From NCBI GenBank assembly GCA_947652115.1, contig OX393562.1, positions 30,609,156 through 30,673,155 on the forward strand: a stretch of DNA of 64,000 nucleotides. Direction: 5' to 3'. Shown one piece after another: positions 25,101-34,036 of the stretch. Position numbers and translations under genes: made by a program. Below the pieces are notes generated by a model, which did not search any database, was not told where the DNA came from, and saw nothing but the letters and a program-made list of their open reading frames with translations. Every line of letters starts with the position of its first letter. The stretch's first letter is position 1. The DNA is from Blastomussa wellsi (lineage: Eukaryota > Cnidaria > Anthozoa > Scleractinia > Plerogyridae).

Positions 25101-25654
25101 ATGATGTATGCATTAGCTAATTTTACGCGCAAAAGCTACTGTGAGACCACGATGAGTTATATGCATGGTCTTGGTTATTTCACGGTTTGAGAGAAATAAC
25201 AAACAGATCACCATTTTACTTATTAAACGTTGACCAATGAAGTGAAATGACTCCAAGACCGAGTCAACAAATTAAGCAAAAATGTCATCTCCAGCGACCT
25301 TAAGAAAAATTTCCCTGGTTAAAATTAATGTAAATCAACGTCTACTTAACAGGTGGAAAACAAATGTTCACAAAATTATAGTCTGTTTTCACAGCTAATA
25401 CTTACATATAACACACTGACATTCAACCCAAAGAACGGAAAGGGCGGTATTGAAATTGTGTCGGAGCTTACGTCGTCTACGATAGGTAAATGTAGATCGC
25501 CGACGTCTTTTCCAAAGGGATATAACTTCGATGAGTGTGAACCAACGACAGCGTCGACAAGAATGGCGACAAAGACCAACATGATGACGAGTTTAAGAAG
25601 CGCGGTTATTCCTAACCGCTGGATTTGCAAGTTATAAGTTGTAGACAGGTTCAT
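10112..25654 (-). CDS. NIDO-AMOP-VWD-Sushi type I membrane protein (SUSD2/mucin-4-like)
   Basis: A 16-exon gene encoding 1094 residues, assembled by hand. Exons in order: 25654-25406, 21870-21577, 21252-21118, 20482-20323, 20013-19762, 19411-19168, 18418-18228, 17587-17431, 16472-16249, 15931-15720, 15328-15109, 14209-14084, 13430-13155, 12574-12407, 11748-11563, 10302-10112. All junctions are GT-AG, phases agree, and the coding total of 3285 nt divides by three. Order of parts: signal peptide (hydrophobic about 18-38), NIDO (about 45-270), IPT-like (280-363), AMOP (about 490-590), VWD with a GDPH motif (636-825), Sushi (914-969) and Sushi (972-1030), a membrane helix (about 1047-1070) and a basic tail. 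The family includes vertebrate SUSD2, MUC4 and coral skeletal-matrix mucin-like proteins. A surface or matrix adhesion role is inferred. Exon 8 and 13 acceptors were chosen by phase and family alignment. Introns carry several MITEs. Confidence 0.9.
11563..12574 (-). CDS. Exons 14 and 15: two Sushi (CCP) domains
   Basis: Each Sushi domain is one exon bounded by phase-1 introns. Exon 14 (12574-12407) has GCSVVLSLERG and GFWDGSKPTCYR. Exon 15 (11748-11563) has CKPLVISFANG and GVWSGKVPFC. Both have the four-cysteine, Trp-before-last-Cys pattern. Confidence 0.92.
14084..15931 (-). CDS. Exons 10-12: VWD domain with GDPH motif
   Basis: Exon 10 (15931-15720) begins FGDPHIMTFDGVEYTFNGFG. Exon 11 (15328-15109) and exon 12 (14209-14084) finish the domain with GLLGFWDDNSDKEYLLPN. 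In several mucins the Asp-Pro bond of GDPH is cleaved autocatalytically. The motif is intact here, but cleavage of this protein is inference. Confidence 0.9.
16249..18418 (-). CDS. Exons 7-9: AMOP domain
   Basis: Exon 7 (18418-18228) ends CSGWIKTQTNRLSIMEG. Exon 8 (17587-17431) supplies YSRLTPCPKTRRQMEADMGR. Exon 9 (16472-16249) supplies KCCYDNKGELTAGP and a further Cys pair. Together they give the AMOP signature C-W-CP-GRF-CCYD. The donor AAG/GTGCAG of exon 8 was picked because it keeps the frame into exon 9. A mobile element and a 430-bp foldback lie in the intron between exons 8 and 9. Confidence 0.85.
16637..16878. mobile_element. MITE in AMOP intron (GCGACGCGCC ends)
   Basis: Arms of about 50 bp are inverted copies carrying AGTGTGGCCACCCAACAAAC and its inverse. 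Further in, AGCCAATCAGAGA pairs with TCTCTGATTGGCT. The element abuts the foldback at 16880-17308. Confidence 0.85.
16880..17308. mobile_element. Foldback element of about 430 bp
   Basis: Nearly the whole stretch is two inverted arms of roughly 190 bp around a short centre near 17090. Matching blocks include TACGAAAAACCGAGC, CACGACCGAGTCAG and GGGGCGTGGGTCTATT, and their inverses. The small ORF inside is read-through of an arm. Confidence 0.85.
17828..17915. repeat. SINE-like repeat, diverged copy
   Basis: It starts with AAC repeats and carries AGCTGAGAAGCTAA between the complementary pieces AGTGTC and GACACT. It is the counterpart of 5694-5800 and lies in the intron between exons 7 and 8. 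Confidence 0.45.
18820..19015. repeat. Dispersed repeat with G-rich core
   Basis: It contains GGGGAGGGGGGGGG followed by TTTTTGGACAGCAAG and TTTTTTGGGCAGA. The same order of blocks occurs at about 48585-48720, where the poly-C run follows. The ends are not clear. Confidence 0.4.
19762..20013 (-). CDS. Exon 5: IPT-like domain
   Basis: The exon encodes one Ig-like fold: TLSIHPSGGTVHSGTNVLIS, then CEFGEAGTVTG and CCVPLTT. This is the pattern of IPT/TIG domains, with paired cysteines near the end. Both flanking introns are phase 1. Confidence 0.75.
20323..20482 (-). CDS. Exon 4: end of NIDO
   Basis: It starts VGFSFDYSYHKLSVSG and contains NCGQPGVWLFRVDD, as in the last strand of NIDO domains. 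The donor GTAAGT lies at 20322-20317. The last 90 nt of this exon, its donor and 23 nt of intron are duplicated at 22732-22850. Confidence 0.9.
21118..21870 (-). CDS. Exons 2 and 3: NIDO core
   Basis: Exon 2 (21870-21577, acceptor TTCTAG, donor GTATGT) gives VHENGLISFG, then AAPYWADVNTERGGRIWY and WAVVITWHEVTFFG, which are the conserved NIDO strands. Exon 3 (21252-21118) continues with NTFQVLITSDGVMSFVGY. Both junctions are phase 0. Confidence 0.9.
22321..22386. repeat. Intron segment duplicated inside the adjacent element
   Basis: This 66-bp intron 1 segment recurs at 22849-22914 with two differences. On the minus strand it contains GAG/GTGAGT, a donor-like site. Confidence 0.85.
22421..23524. 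mobile_element. Long-TIR element carrying host exon and intron pieces
   Basis: An element of 1104 bp in intron 1. The arms 22421-22730 and 23214-23524 are inverted copies of about 310 bp, starting CACAGGCAGCCCAAGCTCAC. The direct repeat CCTCAAT lies on both sides (22414-22420 and 23525-23531), as a target duplication. Between the arms are a copy of host exon 4 (22732-22850) joined to a copy of intron 1 (22849-22914), then about 300 bp of unassigned sequence. No transposase is present. The superfamily is uncertain, but long arms with captured gene pieces resemble Pack-type elements known in plants. Confidence 0.85.
22732..22850 (-). pseudogene. Captured fragment of exon 4 with its donor site
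   Basis: It matches 20294-20412 at 117 of 119 positions. It keeps the last 90 nt of exon 4, the GTAAGT donor and 23 nt of intron, but not the exon's acceptor. It has the same orientation as the gene and lies upstream of exon 2 in transcription order. Confidence 0.92.
23899..24051. mobile_element. Small MITE (ACCTATGTC type)
   Basis: The left end has ACTTATGTCCAGCATTGAA and GCAGGTATTGTT. The right end is the inverse, with AACAATACCTGC and AGACATAGGT. The interior repeats TCAAATATGAAGT twice. Confidence 0.65.
24360..24624 (-). repeat. tRNA-derived SINE
   Basis: Read on the minus strand it begins AGGCGCAGTGGCCTAATGG, a tRNA-like A box. A conserved body follows, with TGTTCTTGGGCAAGACACTT and TAACCCTGCGATGGACTAG. 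Other copies are at 33551-33742 (broken by a MITE) and 62186-62430 (plus strand). Confidence 0.8.
25406..25654 (-). CDS. Exon 1: signal peptide and start of NIDO
   Basis: Starts at the ATG at 25654-25652. A hydrophobic run (LLKLVIMLVFVAILVDAVVG) acts as signal peptide. It is followed by LYPFGKDVGD and ISIPPFPFFG, the typical opening of a NIDO domain. The exon ends in TAT before GTAAGT (phase 0). Confidence 0.9.
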
Positions 25655-27300
25655 ACCTCATTCAACCATCTTTGCAGCTGCGATGTCTTAGTGCTCACAA
25701 AGCCTCGGAGAAATTTTAACATTTCACTGATAAATGCTCTAACCTGTGTTTTCGAAGTTCCAAATCCTGTAATTATTTTGCACGTGCCCGCTGCGAATGC
25801 AAAACCGAAAATGATCAGAACCACAAACCGAGCTTCAATTGATTAAATGTAAGTGGGCCGAATGCGAATGACGCTTTCACATCTAAAAACTCATTTACGT
25901 TATTAATTAACATAATGGCGAAATGGAAGAAATTGGGTACCGCATATCGTCGACATAAAATAACCTGACCATATACTTGCCAAAACATCGTACAATTGAA
26001 AACTAAGTCATGGGCATATCTCGTGGTGCATTGTGTATAAGCTTTTATCGAAACACTTATGTTGACATTCGAAACGAGAAAATATTTCTGTGTTTATTTT
26101 AATATTTGAGATATTTGACCAACCACCTGTTTAATAACGTACTCCTGTTTATTTTTCTTTTCTGAACATTTTGCTTGTGTACCCTTCCCTGAGGACACCG
26201 TGAAAACGATAACTTTGACAGTGTGAAGCTACTGTGCGAAATTTATCTGCACTACGGTTATTAAAATAGAGTGCATTGGAGCTTTAAGCAATGCAAGGTG
26301 AGATTAAAAAGAAAACAAAAAAGTTAATTTATTTCAAAAAGCACTAAAATCGTAATGTATTCAAAATATGGTGGCATATCGATATTAATAAAAAATATAA
26401 AACATGCAAGTGTGCGTTTTAGGTGAAAACAAACTTAATAATTCTACATGAAGTTTTTCTCATAGATAACAATTTATATCTTTCCAGAACGAATGAACAA
26501 AACCAAAACGTATGTAATTACAACGAGGGATTGAACATCTTCAGGGGTGCTTGGTCAATTTGCAAAAATAACACTGCTAGTAAGGTCAATATTTCAATAC
26601 GAATTTAATCAAAACCGAATAATGGTACATGTATAAGCTAATAGCCAACCAACAACAAAGACAAGACAAGCACGAACACCCGCACGAAATTATTACTTTT
26701 AATTTTTATTTATCATATGATAAAACTTACCCCTTTAGGTTTGACAAGCGAGGTGTGTGCAACTCGAAAACAGTTGAGTTATAAGTGACGTCAAAGAAAA
26801 AGGGTCATATTCTAAATGAGAATCAAGTCGGTTTTCATTATTTAAAATAACCGTTGATCTTATCTTGTAATTGCTTGTCTAAAGAGCAATAGTAATGCCA
26901 TCTGTACACGTGAAACGCATTTCCTTTCGCTTTTTATTTGCAGAATTTAGATAATGTAAAAAGGAGAATTTAAATTTTGATAATTCAAATAAACAATTGT
27001 TTTCTTTTTCTTTTTCTCGCCGTAGTTTCTAACACAAATAGAAAAAAATCTGTAGTTTTGTTTAGTAATAGAAACACTCATAGAAGTCTGGAAGAACTCA
27101 TAAAAAGCTTTTGATACGCTCACTTCAGGCTCGTGTTCCCACGTTATTTCTCTCTCCCAAACTTCCATTCGCGGGGAAGTGTCTGTTTGCATGCATAAAA
27201 CAAATATATATCATCAAACGAAAAATTTTAATTATCGTTAAAGTTTTATCAAGGCCTCTGGGTATATTTCATTTCACTAAGTAAAGTAATAGATAAAATG
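25655..27300. other. Intergenic stretch without recognisable gene
   Basis: It separates the start of the NIDO/AMOP gene from the 3' end of the LicD-like gene; both are on the minus strand. It should hold the promoter and 5' leader of the former. No motif could be assigned with confidence. Confidence 0.4.
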
Positions 27301-27336
27301 ATAATTTGGTTTTATCAACTGGGTTGATGATGTGCC
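27301..27336 (-). repeat. Tail-only copy of PLE 1 (3' end)
   Basis: About 36 bp matching the extreme 3' end of PLE 1, including the palindrome TTATCAAC-TGG-GTTGAT. Nothing else of the element is present. Confidence 0.7.
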
Positions 27337-27563
27337 GAAGCTAATGACAGTTTGGGTCGACTCAAATAATTAAAAGAACGCCTGTTTGAGTCAAACGTCG
27401 AACTTATTCAGTCGTACCGAACTGCTACACCAAACAAATGACAAAAGCGGTCTTGTTGGTCTGTGGTTTTTCAAGGTCAAGTCAAAATGGCGCCTTCAGA
27501 CTTTGATTGTGCGTTTGGTTCGACTCATGTTAAGATCGGCGTTTGAGCCATAACACACTGGCA

Positions 27564-30500
27564 TCAGATCCAACATTTAAATTTGTAGGGTACACTAAAT
27601 CTATAGGTGTATGGGTACCTATGTCTAATTAATTTTTCAGCCTCGCTTGGAACCTTAGCAGTGATATTAAGGAACTTTATTGTCTTTCGAGGCTGTATCC
27701 ATAGCAATGGAAATTTATCCCTCGCATCTTCATATCTATCCACAAAATCTCTTTTCACTTCGTCGTCACTGGACAAATCTTTGACCACAAGCTTTGTACT
27801 TTTTCCATCGAATATCCCATCACGCACCGTATATCTTGTCAAATCCACCCACATTGTACCGTACTTAGCACGGCCAAAAAATGATGGACCATAGCCGTAT
27901 CTGATGTCAAATTTACGCAGTCTTTCACTAATTTCTTGTGGTTTATAGTACTCATTGGGAAGAACTGCTACATCACCATCTGTGTCGTAACTTTAAGAAA
28001 GGAAGCACAAAACAAAAACATTAGGAAACACGTTTTTAGTGCAGAGTGCACGATTGGGATGATGTCTTGTGGGCCGTCCCCTTCTAACCCACTATGGCAC
28101 TAAAGCTATAAAGCGCTAACGTGTAAACTTTAATGTTTGTTTAATTAATTAATACCAATTAATTAATTAGTCTTGCGGAGTGGGTGGGGGCTAGTAGGAA
28201 CCTGTGTGCACTGTACCACGTAAAACGCTGGTATCTGCACTGCTGCTCCTTGAACATTAAAAGGTATATATACTTTTCAGAAAACACCATACCTGCCTTG
28301 TGGTACTATTTTTACAGTTCCTAGAACAAAGCGATTTGCTCCCAACGCATGCGCAGAAGATTAGTTTGTGTTACTTTAGTGCACACTACCATTCTCGTCC
28401 CCAGAGGCCGCGATCCTTTTGGTCAGCACCAACAATCGCGACCTCTGGGAAGGTCCAACACCGGAAGTCCGTGATTTTCGGACTTCCCGTCACTCTGCGC
28501 ATGCACAAAATCAAATCTGACAAATCTGATTGGCTGAAAGCTACAAAACGAGTTTTCAACGCATGCTCACAATTTGGTTGCGGCCAGAGGTCTCGATTCC
28601 TTGGTGCTGACCAAACGAATCGCGGCCTCTGGGGACGAGAATGGCACACTACTTTTCAACCGGTGCTGGAAACTCTTGGTCAAGCAAAGCTGTTTACCTT
28701 CAATACTTACTTTTGTTAAAACGCTTCCTAGATAAATCGATATCCTTGTATAAAAAGAAAATTTTAAGTGGTTTTAACAGAATGGCGGCAATGGAAAAAG
28801 AATGTACTATTCCGTGACTATTCGATAATTAAATTAGTTCTTGTTTATCACGTCAATGAAAAATTGCTTTTTGAATGAAACGAAATTTTTCTCTTTCAAT
28901 TTTTACATCAGATATTTAACTTTCTACCACTTATTTCCGGCCTTGTTTTCGAGAATCAAAAGTATCATGTTACATACGTTTGCGAGAGAAAAACAAAAGT
29001 ATCAAGTTATAAACGTTTGCAAAAAACAAACAAAAGTATCAAGTTGCAAACGTTGACAGTCACGTTTGCATTCTCGTCCCCAGAGCCACTTGTCCCTCTT
29101 AGCCGGCTGGGCCTGGGGTTCGAGGAACAAGTGGCTCTGGGGACACACGATTTGATTCGCTGAAATCAAACAAAGGGAGTCCAATCACATCAGCCGTTTT
29201 AAAATCCTTTATCGTTAGCACGTTTAAAACGGCTGATATGATTGGACTTCCTTCGTTTCATTTCAGCGAATCATCGTGTGTCCCCAGACTTGTTCCTCGT
29301 GCCCCAGGCCCAGCCGGGTAAGAGGGACAAGTGGCTCTGGGGACGAGAATGTCACTTTTGCTGCCATCCTCGTCCCCAGGGCCACGTGTTTTCTTTTAAC
29401 CACGTGACCCAAAGAAACGAGGGCTGTGGGAACAAGAATGGTTTGCTGCTTGAATGCCTTATTGCAATTAAAATAAACTAAGATTGACGTCAAGGTTAAA
29501 ATTAAAAAGCTGTCTTGACTAACGCTTCTGAGAAACGATTTTTATCTTGCCGTGGAAAACGTCACTGTAGTATCAGGAGTATGATAAATATACTTGAAAT
29601 TGTGTTGAGAAAGTGGCGTCTTTACGTTTTTGTGTCCGGAATGACATATCATGAAAAGCCCTCTAGTCTCTACCTAAACAAAACATATTACACTTGGAAA
29701 TCAAAGTTGTGTATTGGGTGTTAAAAAAATATTTAAGAAAGTCAAGTAAAAAAGTAAGCAAAATATCTTAAGTTTCTGTCTGCTCATATTTGGCAAAGCA
29801 AATAGTGTAATTATAACCGAAAACAGAAACATTGTATTTGCAAAAATTGTTTCCCAGTTTGCTTAAAAGGAGCAACAATGTGTCCTCGTTTGCCACGGCA
29901 TGTTAAGTTGTAGATAACACTCTGCACTATCTGAGATCATCTCACTAGTTAATAATTTAAGGCTACCATGCGTGCAGCCGTCTACTGTTTCTCAGGCTCG
30001 TCACATGAGAATTTTTATTTCTAGGCCTTTGAACGCGTTCCGAGGAAACGTTGAGTAGTTGTCAGAAGCAGTAGACGTAGCCTAAATAGGAGTACTAAAA
30101 TATGTTCTTTTATGGCCTGTTTTCCTGGGGGTGTCAACAGTCTTGGCCGCCAAACTAAAATTTAATTGTGAAAACTAATTAGAATTAATTAGCTTTTGTC
30201 CAAAGAAATACTTCTTAGTAGAAAGATTAAACTAATTTTGGTTAAATGACACTGCTTCAGCTCGGAATTTATACATTTTGTGGCATTTATTCCACAGTTT
30301 AGTTTAAGAACACGCGTGAAGACCTATAGCGGGTAGCCGGATTAGCCCTGGCATAACCGTGCAAAAGGGATACCCGCCTAGAAGGGGGAGGGAGGGGGGG
30401 GGGCAGACTGAGTGCCCCAGCAAGGCGGGCAACCCTGTCTTGCATGTAAATACTTCAACGGATTTTGTAAAGAAATGTATGAAAAGTTGGTTTGTCCAGG

Positions 30501-31822
30501 GTAGCTCGGTTAGGCGGGTAACTCGCCTAGCCCTAGCACACTCCGTCCATGTAAACAGGCCTATAGGGTTCCCACTATTTTTAATTTACTAAGCTTTTAA
30601 AAAGCCCCTACGGAAAAACATTGAAATGCATAATAGATCAATTCCGATATATTAATATTGTAACATGTCACCGAGACTTGGGTTAATAAAACAAAAAAAC
30701 TTACATCGAGGCTTAGGGATGAATAAATAATAGGCCATATTCGTACTGGAACTAGCTTGAAACGGAGGCTAATGCGGGGGAATATCATTAAAAATAGCTT
30801 TATGTCATTTGCATTTGAAAAGATTCCCCGCATTAACCTCCATTGCAAGCTAGTTCCAGTGCATTACCGAGAATACGAATATGGCCTATTCCTTTTGTTT
30901 TAGTACCCCAAGCCTCGGCGCTATGTTATAATTTTAATATATCAGAATTGGTCTAATATTATGTACATCAGCCTAACTGCATACGCCAGACGTCTTTATT
31001 GAAAATATATTTAAATAAAGCAATTTTAATAGACCAATTCCGATATATTACTATTCTAACATGTCACCGAGGCCTGGGGGACTAAAACAAAAGATTTTGC
31101 ATCGAGGTTTAGGGATGTTTTAGTTCCCAAGCCTCGGCGCCATGTTAGAATTTTAATATATCGGAATTGGTCTGTTAAAATTGTCAGATATGAACGTGAA
31201 TCCAAAGCGGCAGGCCCGAATGGTGATCTGGGATATTTAGCATTTGGCATATCCGTGTGGAGGGGAAAGAATTGCGCATTCATCTTTTAACCTTGCAGGG
31301 TTACACTGGAGGGCGCAGCTGCAAAACTTCAACTACATTTTTAGGAAATATCAGAAATATCAGTACCGTCTATACAAACAAAGAATATAAACAAAATATA
31401 AACAAAATCACACGGACTCCTCCACCACTGCAAGAGTTATCACAATTTTAAAGAAGTCTGAATATTTCTTTAGGAAAATAATGCAATGAAACTCAGGGGC
31501 ACATTGCTTACCTCATGATGTCTCCGGTTCTCAAGGCACCAATCAACGTTCCATAGTCTATCCAATACGTTACATTCATATCTTCAAATGCGGTAATGAC
31601 GTGACGTAGAGTGTGTCGTAATTCGTCTTGCTCTTGTTTCGTCAAGTAGCATTCTTCCCTTTGCAAAGGAATCAGCCTCAGCAAATCATACTTTTTAATT
31701 ACTCCTACCGTAAACAATATTCCAGTTACTAGAATAACCCATATGATGACAACGACGGGTCGTGCACACTTGCATCGCTGGGTTAAACGACAACTGAAAA
31801 ATAACCGGGAGAGGCCACTCAT
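27564..31822 (-). CDS. LicD/fukutin-like type II membrane protein
   Basis: Two exons, 31822-31512 and 27990-27564, joined GTAAGC to TTAAAG in phase 2, give 245 residues ending at TGA 27566-27564. A short N-terminal tail is followed by one membrane helix (about 22-42, VVVIIWVILVTGILF). The remainder faces the lumen. The LicD signature spans the junction: WIDYGTLIGALR at 87-98 and YDTDGD at 105-110, like the GTLLGxxR and DxD motifs of the family, then GTMWVDL. LicD and fukutin/FKRP proteins transfer phosphocholine or ribitol-phosphate to glycans; the substrate here is unknown. The 3.5-kb intron is full of MITEs. A Golgi location is inferred from topology and family. Confidence 0.88.
28389..28644. 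mobile_element. MITE, family C (ATTCTCGTCCCCAGAGG ends)
   Basis: Inverted ends of about 50 bp begin CATTCTCGTCCCCAGAGG and include GGTCAGCACCAA. Another copy is at 36653-36843, and elements at 29069-29351 and 29364-29441 share the outer 16 bp. The ORFs on both strands are arm read-through. Confidence 0.88.
29069..29351. mobile_element. Near-perfect foldback, family C relative
   Basis: The 283-bp stretch is two inverted arms of about 135 bp meeting near 29210-29222. Paired blocks include CCAGAGCCACTTGTCCCTCT, GATTCGCTGAAAT and CAGCCGTTTTAAA. Ends are of the family C type. Confidence 0.88.
29364..29441. mobile_element. Very short family C relative
   Basis: 78 bp bounded by CCATCCTCGTCCCCAG and the inverse-like CTGTGGGAACAAGAATGG. 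It has an inner CACGTG pair. It follows the previous element after 12 bp. Confidence 0.6.
30634..30955. mobile_element. Family A MITE split by a nested foldback
   Basis: Outer ends are family A (TAGATCAATTCCGATATATT and inverse, AATTGGTCTA). Between the arms lies a complete inverted-repeat element at about 30732-30891, with ATAGGCCATATTCGTACTGG at one end and its inverse at the other. Confidence 0.85.
30732..30891. mobile_element. Nested MITE (AGGCCATATTCGTA ends)
   Basis: 160 bp with AGGCCATATTCGTA and TACGAATATGGCCT-type ends. Inner blocks GAACTAGCTTG and CAAGCTAGTTC are also inverted. It interrupts a family A MITE. Confidence 0.8.
31030..31174. mobile_element. MITE, family A, third copy
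   Basis: It begins TAGACCAATTCCGATATATT and ends ATATATCGGAATTGGTCTG, with CCGAGGCCTGGGGGACTAAA internally. It lies in the LicD-like gene's intron. Confidence 0.85.
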
Positions 31823-32073
31823 TTGGATCGGCTTGAGTAGGAACGGAACAGCTGTTCAATATAATGAATCTGTAATATAAATGAATGCGATATATTGTTT
31901 AGCGTTCACTTGACAATCTTCAGTTGTATGAGTGCCTTTTAGCACCATAAACAACCAGTTTGCAAATCTGCATTTCGTCCGTATCTTTTTACTACCCCTC
32001 GATTTGTTTCCACTACTCAAGTACCGTGGCCCTTTCCATTTGGGTTCTATTTGACGACACTGCGGAATAAATG

Positions 32074-32372
32074 TCCTCATGGAGGACGTGGTTACTGGTA
32101 GTGAATAAAAACTACAATGGTGAGAAAAAGAGTTGTAGTTTTAGTTTTTGGTTCAACACAAAGTCATATTGTTTTCAAAATCTCAGCCTTGAGTTTATTC
32201 TTAAAATATCCTTAAAATTTGACGACACTCCTCACGGAGGACGTGGCTACTGGTAGTGAATAAAAACTACAATGGTGGAAAAAGAGTTGTAGTTTTAGTT
32301 TTTGGTTCAACACAAAGCTATATTGTTTTTAAAATCTCAGCCTTGGGTTAATTCTTAAAATATTCTTAAAAT
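32074..32372 (+). repeat. Tandem duplication, two units of about 155 bp
   Basis: Two adjacent units share GGAGGACGTGG, ACTGGTAGTGAATAAAAACT and GTTCAACACAAAG in the same order with small differences. A TTGACGACAC sequence precedes each unit (32051 and 32219). It codes for nothing recognisable. Confidence 0.85.
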
Positions 32373-33550
32373 TACGAAAAATTTCGGCCTCGATATTCTT
32401 ATAAAATATATTCTTATAAAAAAGAAAGTGTGTAGTTACAGCCTTGCTTACAAAACATTGAAAACCAAAAATGTTTATGGAATGTTATTGTGTTACAAAG
32501 AAAAAGCCAATCGGGTGTGAGACCGCAAAGGGCAACGGTAATTAGTTTGCGGTGCTATGGTTACCCTAGCGCCAGGGTAAACCTCAAAGGTTTGCTCGCG
32601 TGTCCTGAACTTTGCTGCGATTGGTCACTACACAATCAACATTCCTGAAATATTTCAGGTGTTCACGGTTTTATGAGCAAGGCTGTAATTATATAGTTAT
32701 AGACGTTATAAACATCATTTTAAAAGCTGCAAAAAGTGGCTGGGAATTGGGATATGGATCAAAATTAGGCTAAATCGTAATTTGCGGTAACATTCAGCAC
32801 ACCACAAGTGTCCGTTGACGATTTCATGTTTCAAAGTGCCCGTCTCATAGAGAGTTTGGTTATAGTAAAATAACTGCATGAGAAACGGCCGGGACCAGCG
32901 CCAGGTGTCCGTCCAATAGAGGTGTCCGTTAAGAGCGAGTTGACTGTATTCATTCTTTGTTTTTGATGACGTGTTTACAAAACTGCTGGGGTTACCCTGG
33001 CGCTAGGGTAACCATAGCACTCAGGTAGGGTTACCCCAGCGACAGGCTAACCCTGGCTGCCTTGTTAACGCTCTGTTTTAGTCTCCGACTACCAGGGACA
33101 ACTTTATTTTGGATCCAAGAAGCTAAAGCGAGAAAAGCAACTCATTATGACCAAGAAAATATCGTTTCCATTTACAAGTTGTCATATTTTTCCTCTAGGG
33201 CGAAATTATTTTCGAATAACAGCTTTTTCACCCAACTAGTTTAGCTTTTTAGTTATTTTGGGTGACTAGCTACTGTTTACATTTTTAATTCATTTATTTT
33301 TTAATTAGTAATTAAGTTAATTTTGCAGTACAAATAAACCTTGTTGTTGTCGTCGTCGTTGTTGTTTTGCAGCGAATTATCCGATCTTTTGTCGCCACTG
33401 TCACTACATATTCTACAATAACATAATTATTTCAGGTTTCTCTGTTAAACACCTTCCAAACTTTTACAAATTAAATAGTGTTTGTGTATTTTAAACGACC
33501 TTAGAAATTGAAATCTGATAAACTGCATAAATAAAGCATAACTTGGTTTG

Positions 33551-33742
33551 AGCCTAGTGGCCTATCTGCCATCCAGACAGGGTTAGCCCCCAGCAGTAAA
33601 TTTGCTAATCTCCTTCGCAGCGGTTTTTTTGGGATGTCACGCAACGCTCTTCGCAGCCGTTTTTTGGGACGTCACGCAACAACAAAAAACGGCTGCGAAG
33701 ACGACTATAAATTTGCTGGTACCCATTTGTAGACCTGGGTGA
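33551..33742 (-). repeat. tRNA-derived SINE fragment interrupted by a MITE
   Basis: Body pieces GACAGGGTTAGCCCCCAGCA and GGTACCCATTTGTAGACCTG match the SINE at 24360-24624. The MITE at 33607-33707 lies between them with a 10-bp target duplication. Confidence 0.75.
33607..33707. mobile_element. 101-bp MITE with 10-bp target duplication (CTTCGCAGCC ends)
   Basis: The ends carry CTCCTTCGCAGC and the inverse, GGCTGCGAAGACG. TAAATTTGCT lies directly on both sides (33597-33606 and 33708-33717). A 10-bp duplication suits a Mutator-like origin. A related element is at 35162-35239. Confidence 0.85.
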
Positions 33743-34036
33743 CAACAAATTATTTAACCCAAAAAAAATTAAAAATAAAACTTACATTTGAGAAAATTAA
33801 ATAGTAGCAATGGTATTGGCTTCCTAAAATAACTAAGTAGTTAAAAGAGACTAGGAAGCCAAAGTTACGAGAGATAAATTACAATACAAGGGTTGGGAGG
33901 AACACAGGCAAACGGCCAACTACTGTTACCCAACCTGTAAATTTTACTTGTAAACACGGGCTATCTGTGACCATCTTGCAAGGGATACACAAACTCCTTG
34001 AAAACAGAGTTTAATAATAAACGCCTGCATTGCTTA

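Noticed and set aside
28300..28719. 139-codon ORF
   Set aside because: Most of it is the inverted ends of a family C MITE. The opposite-strand ORF has the same origin.
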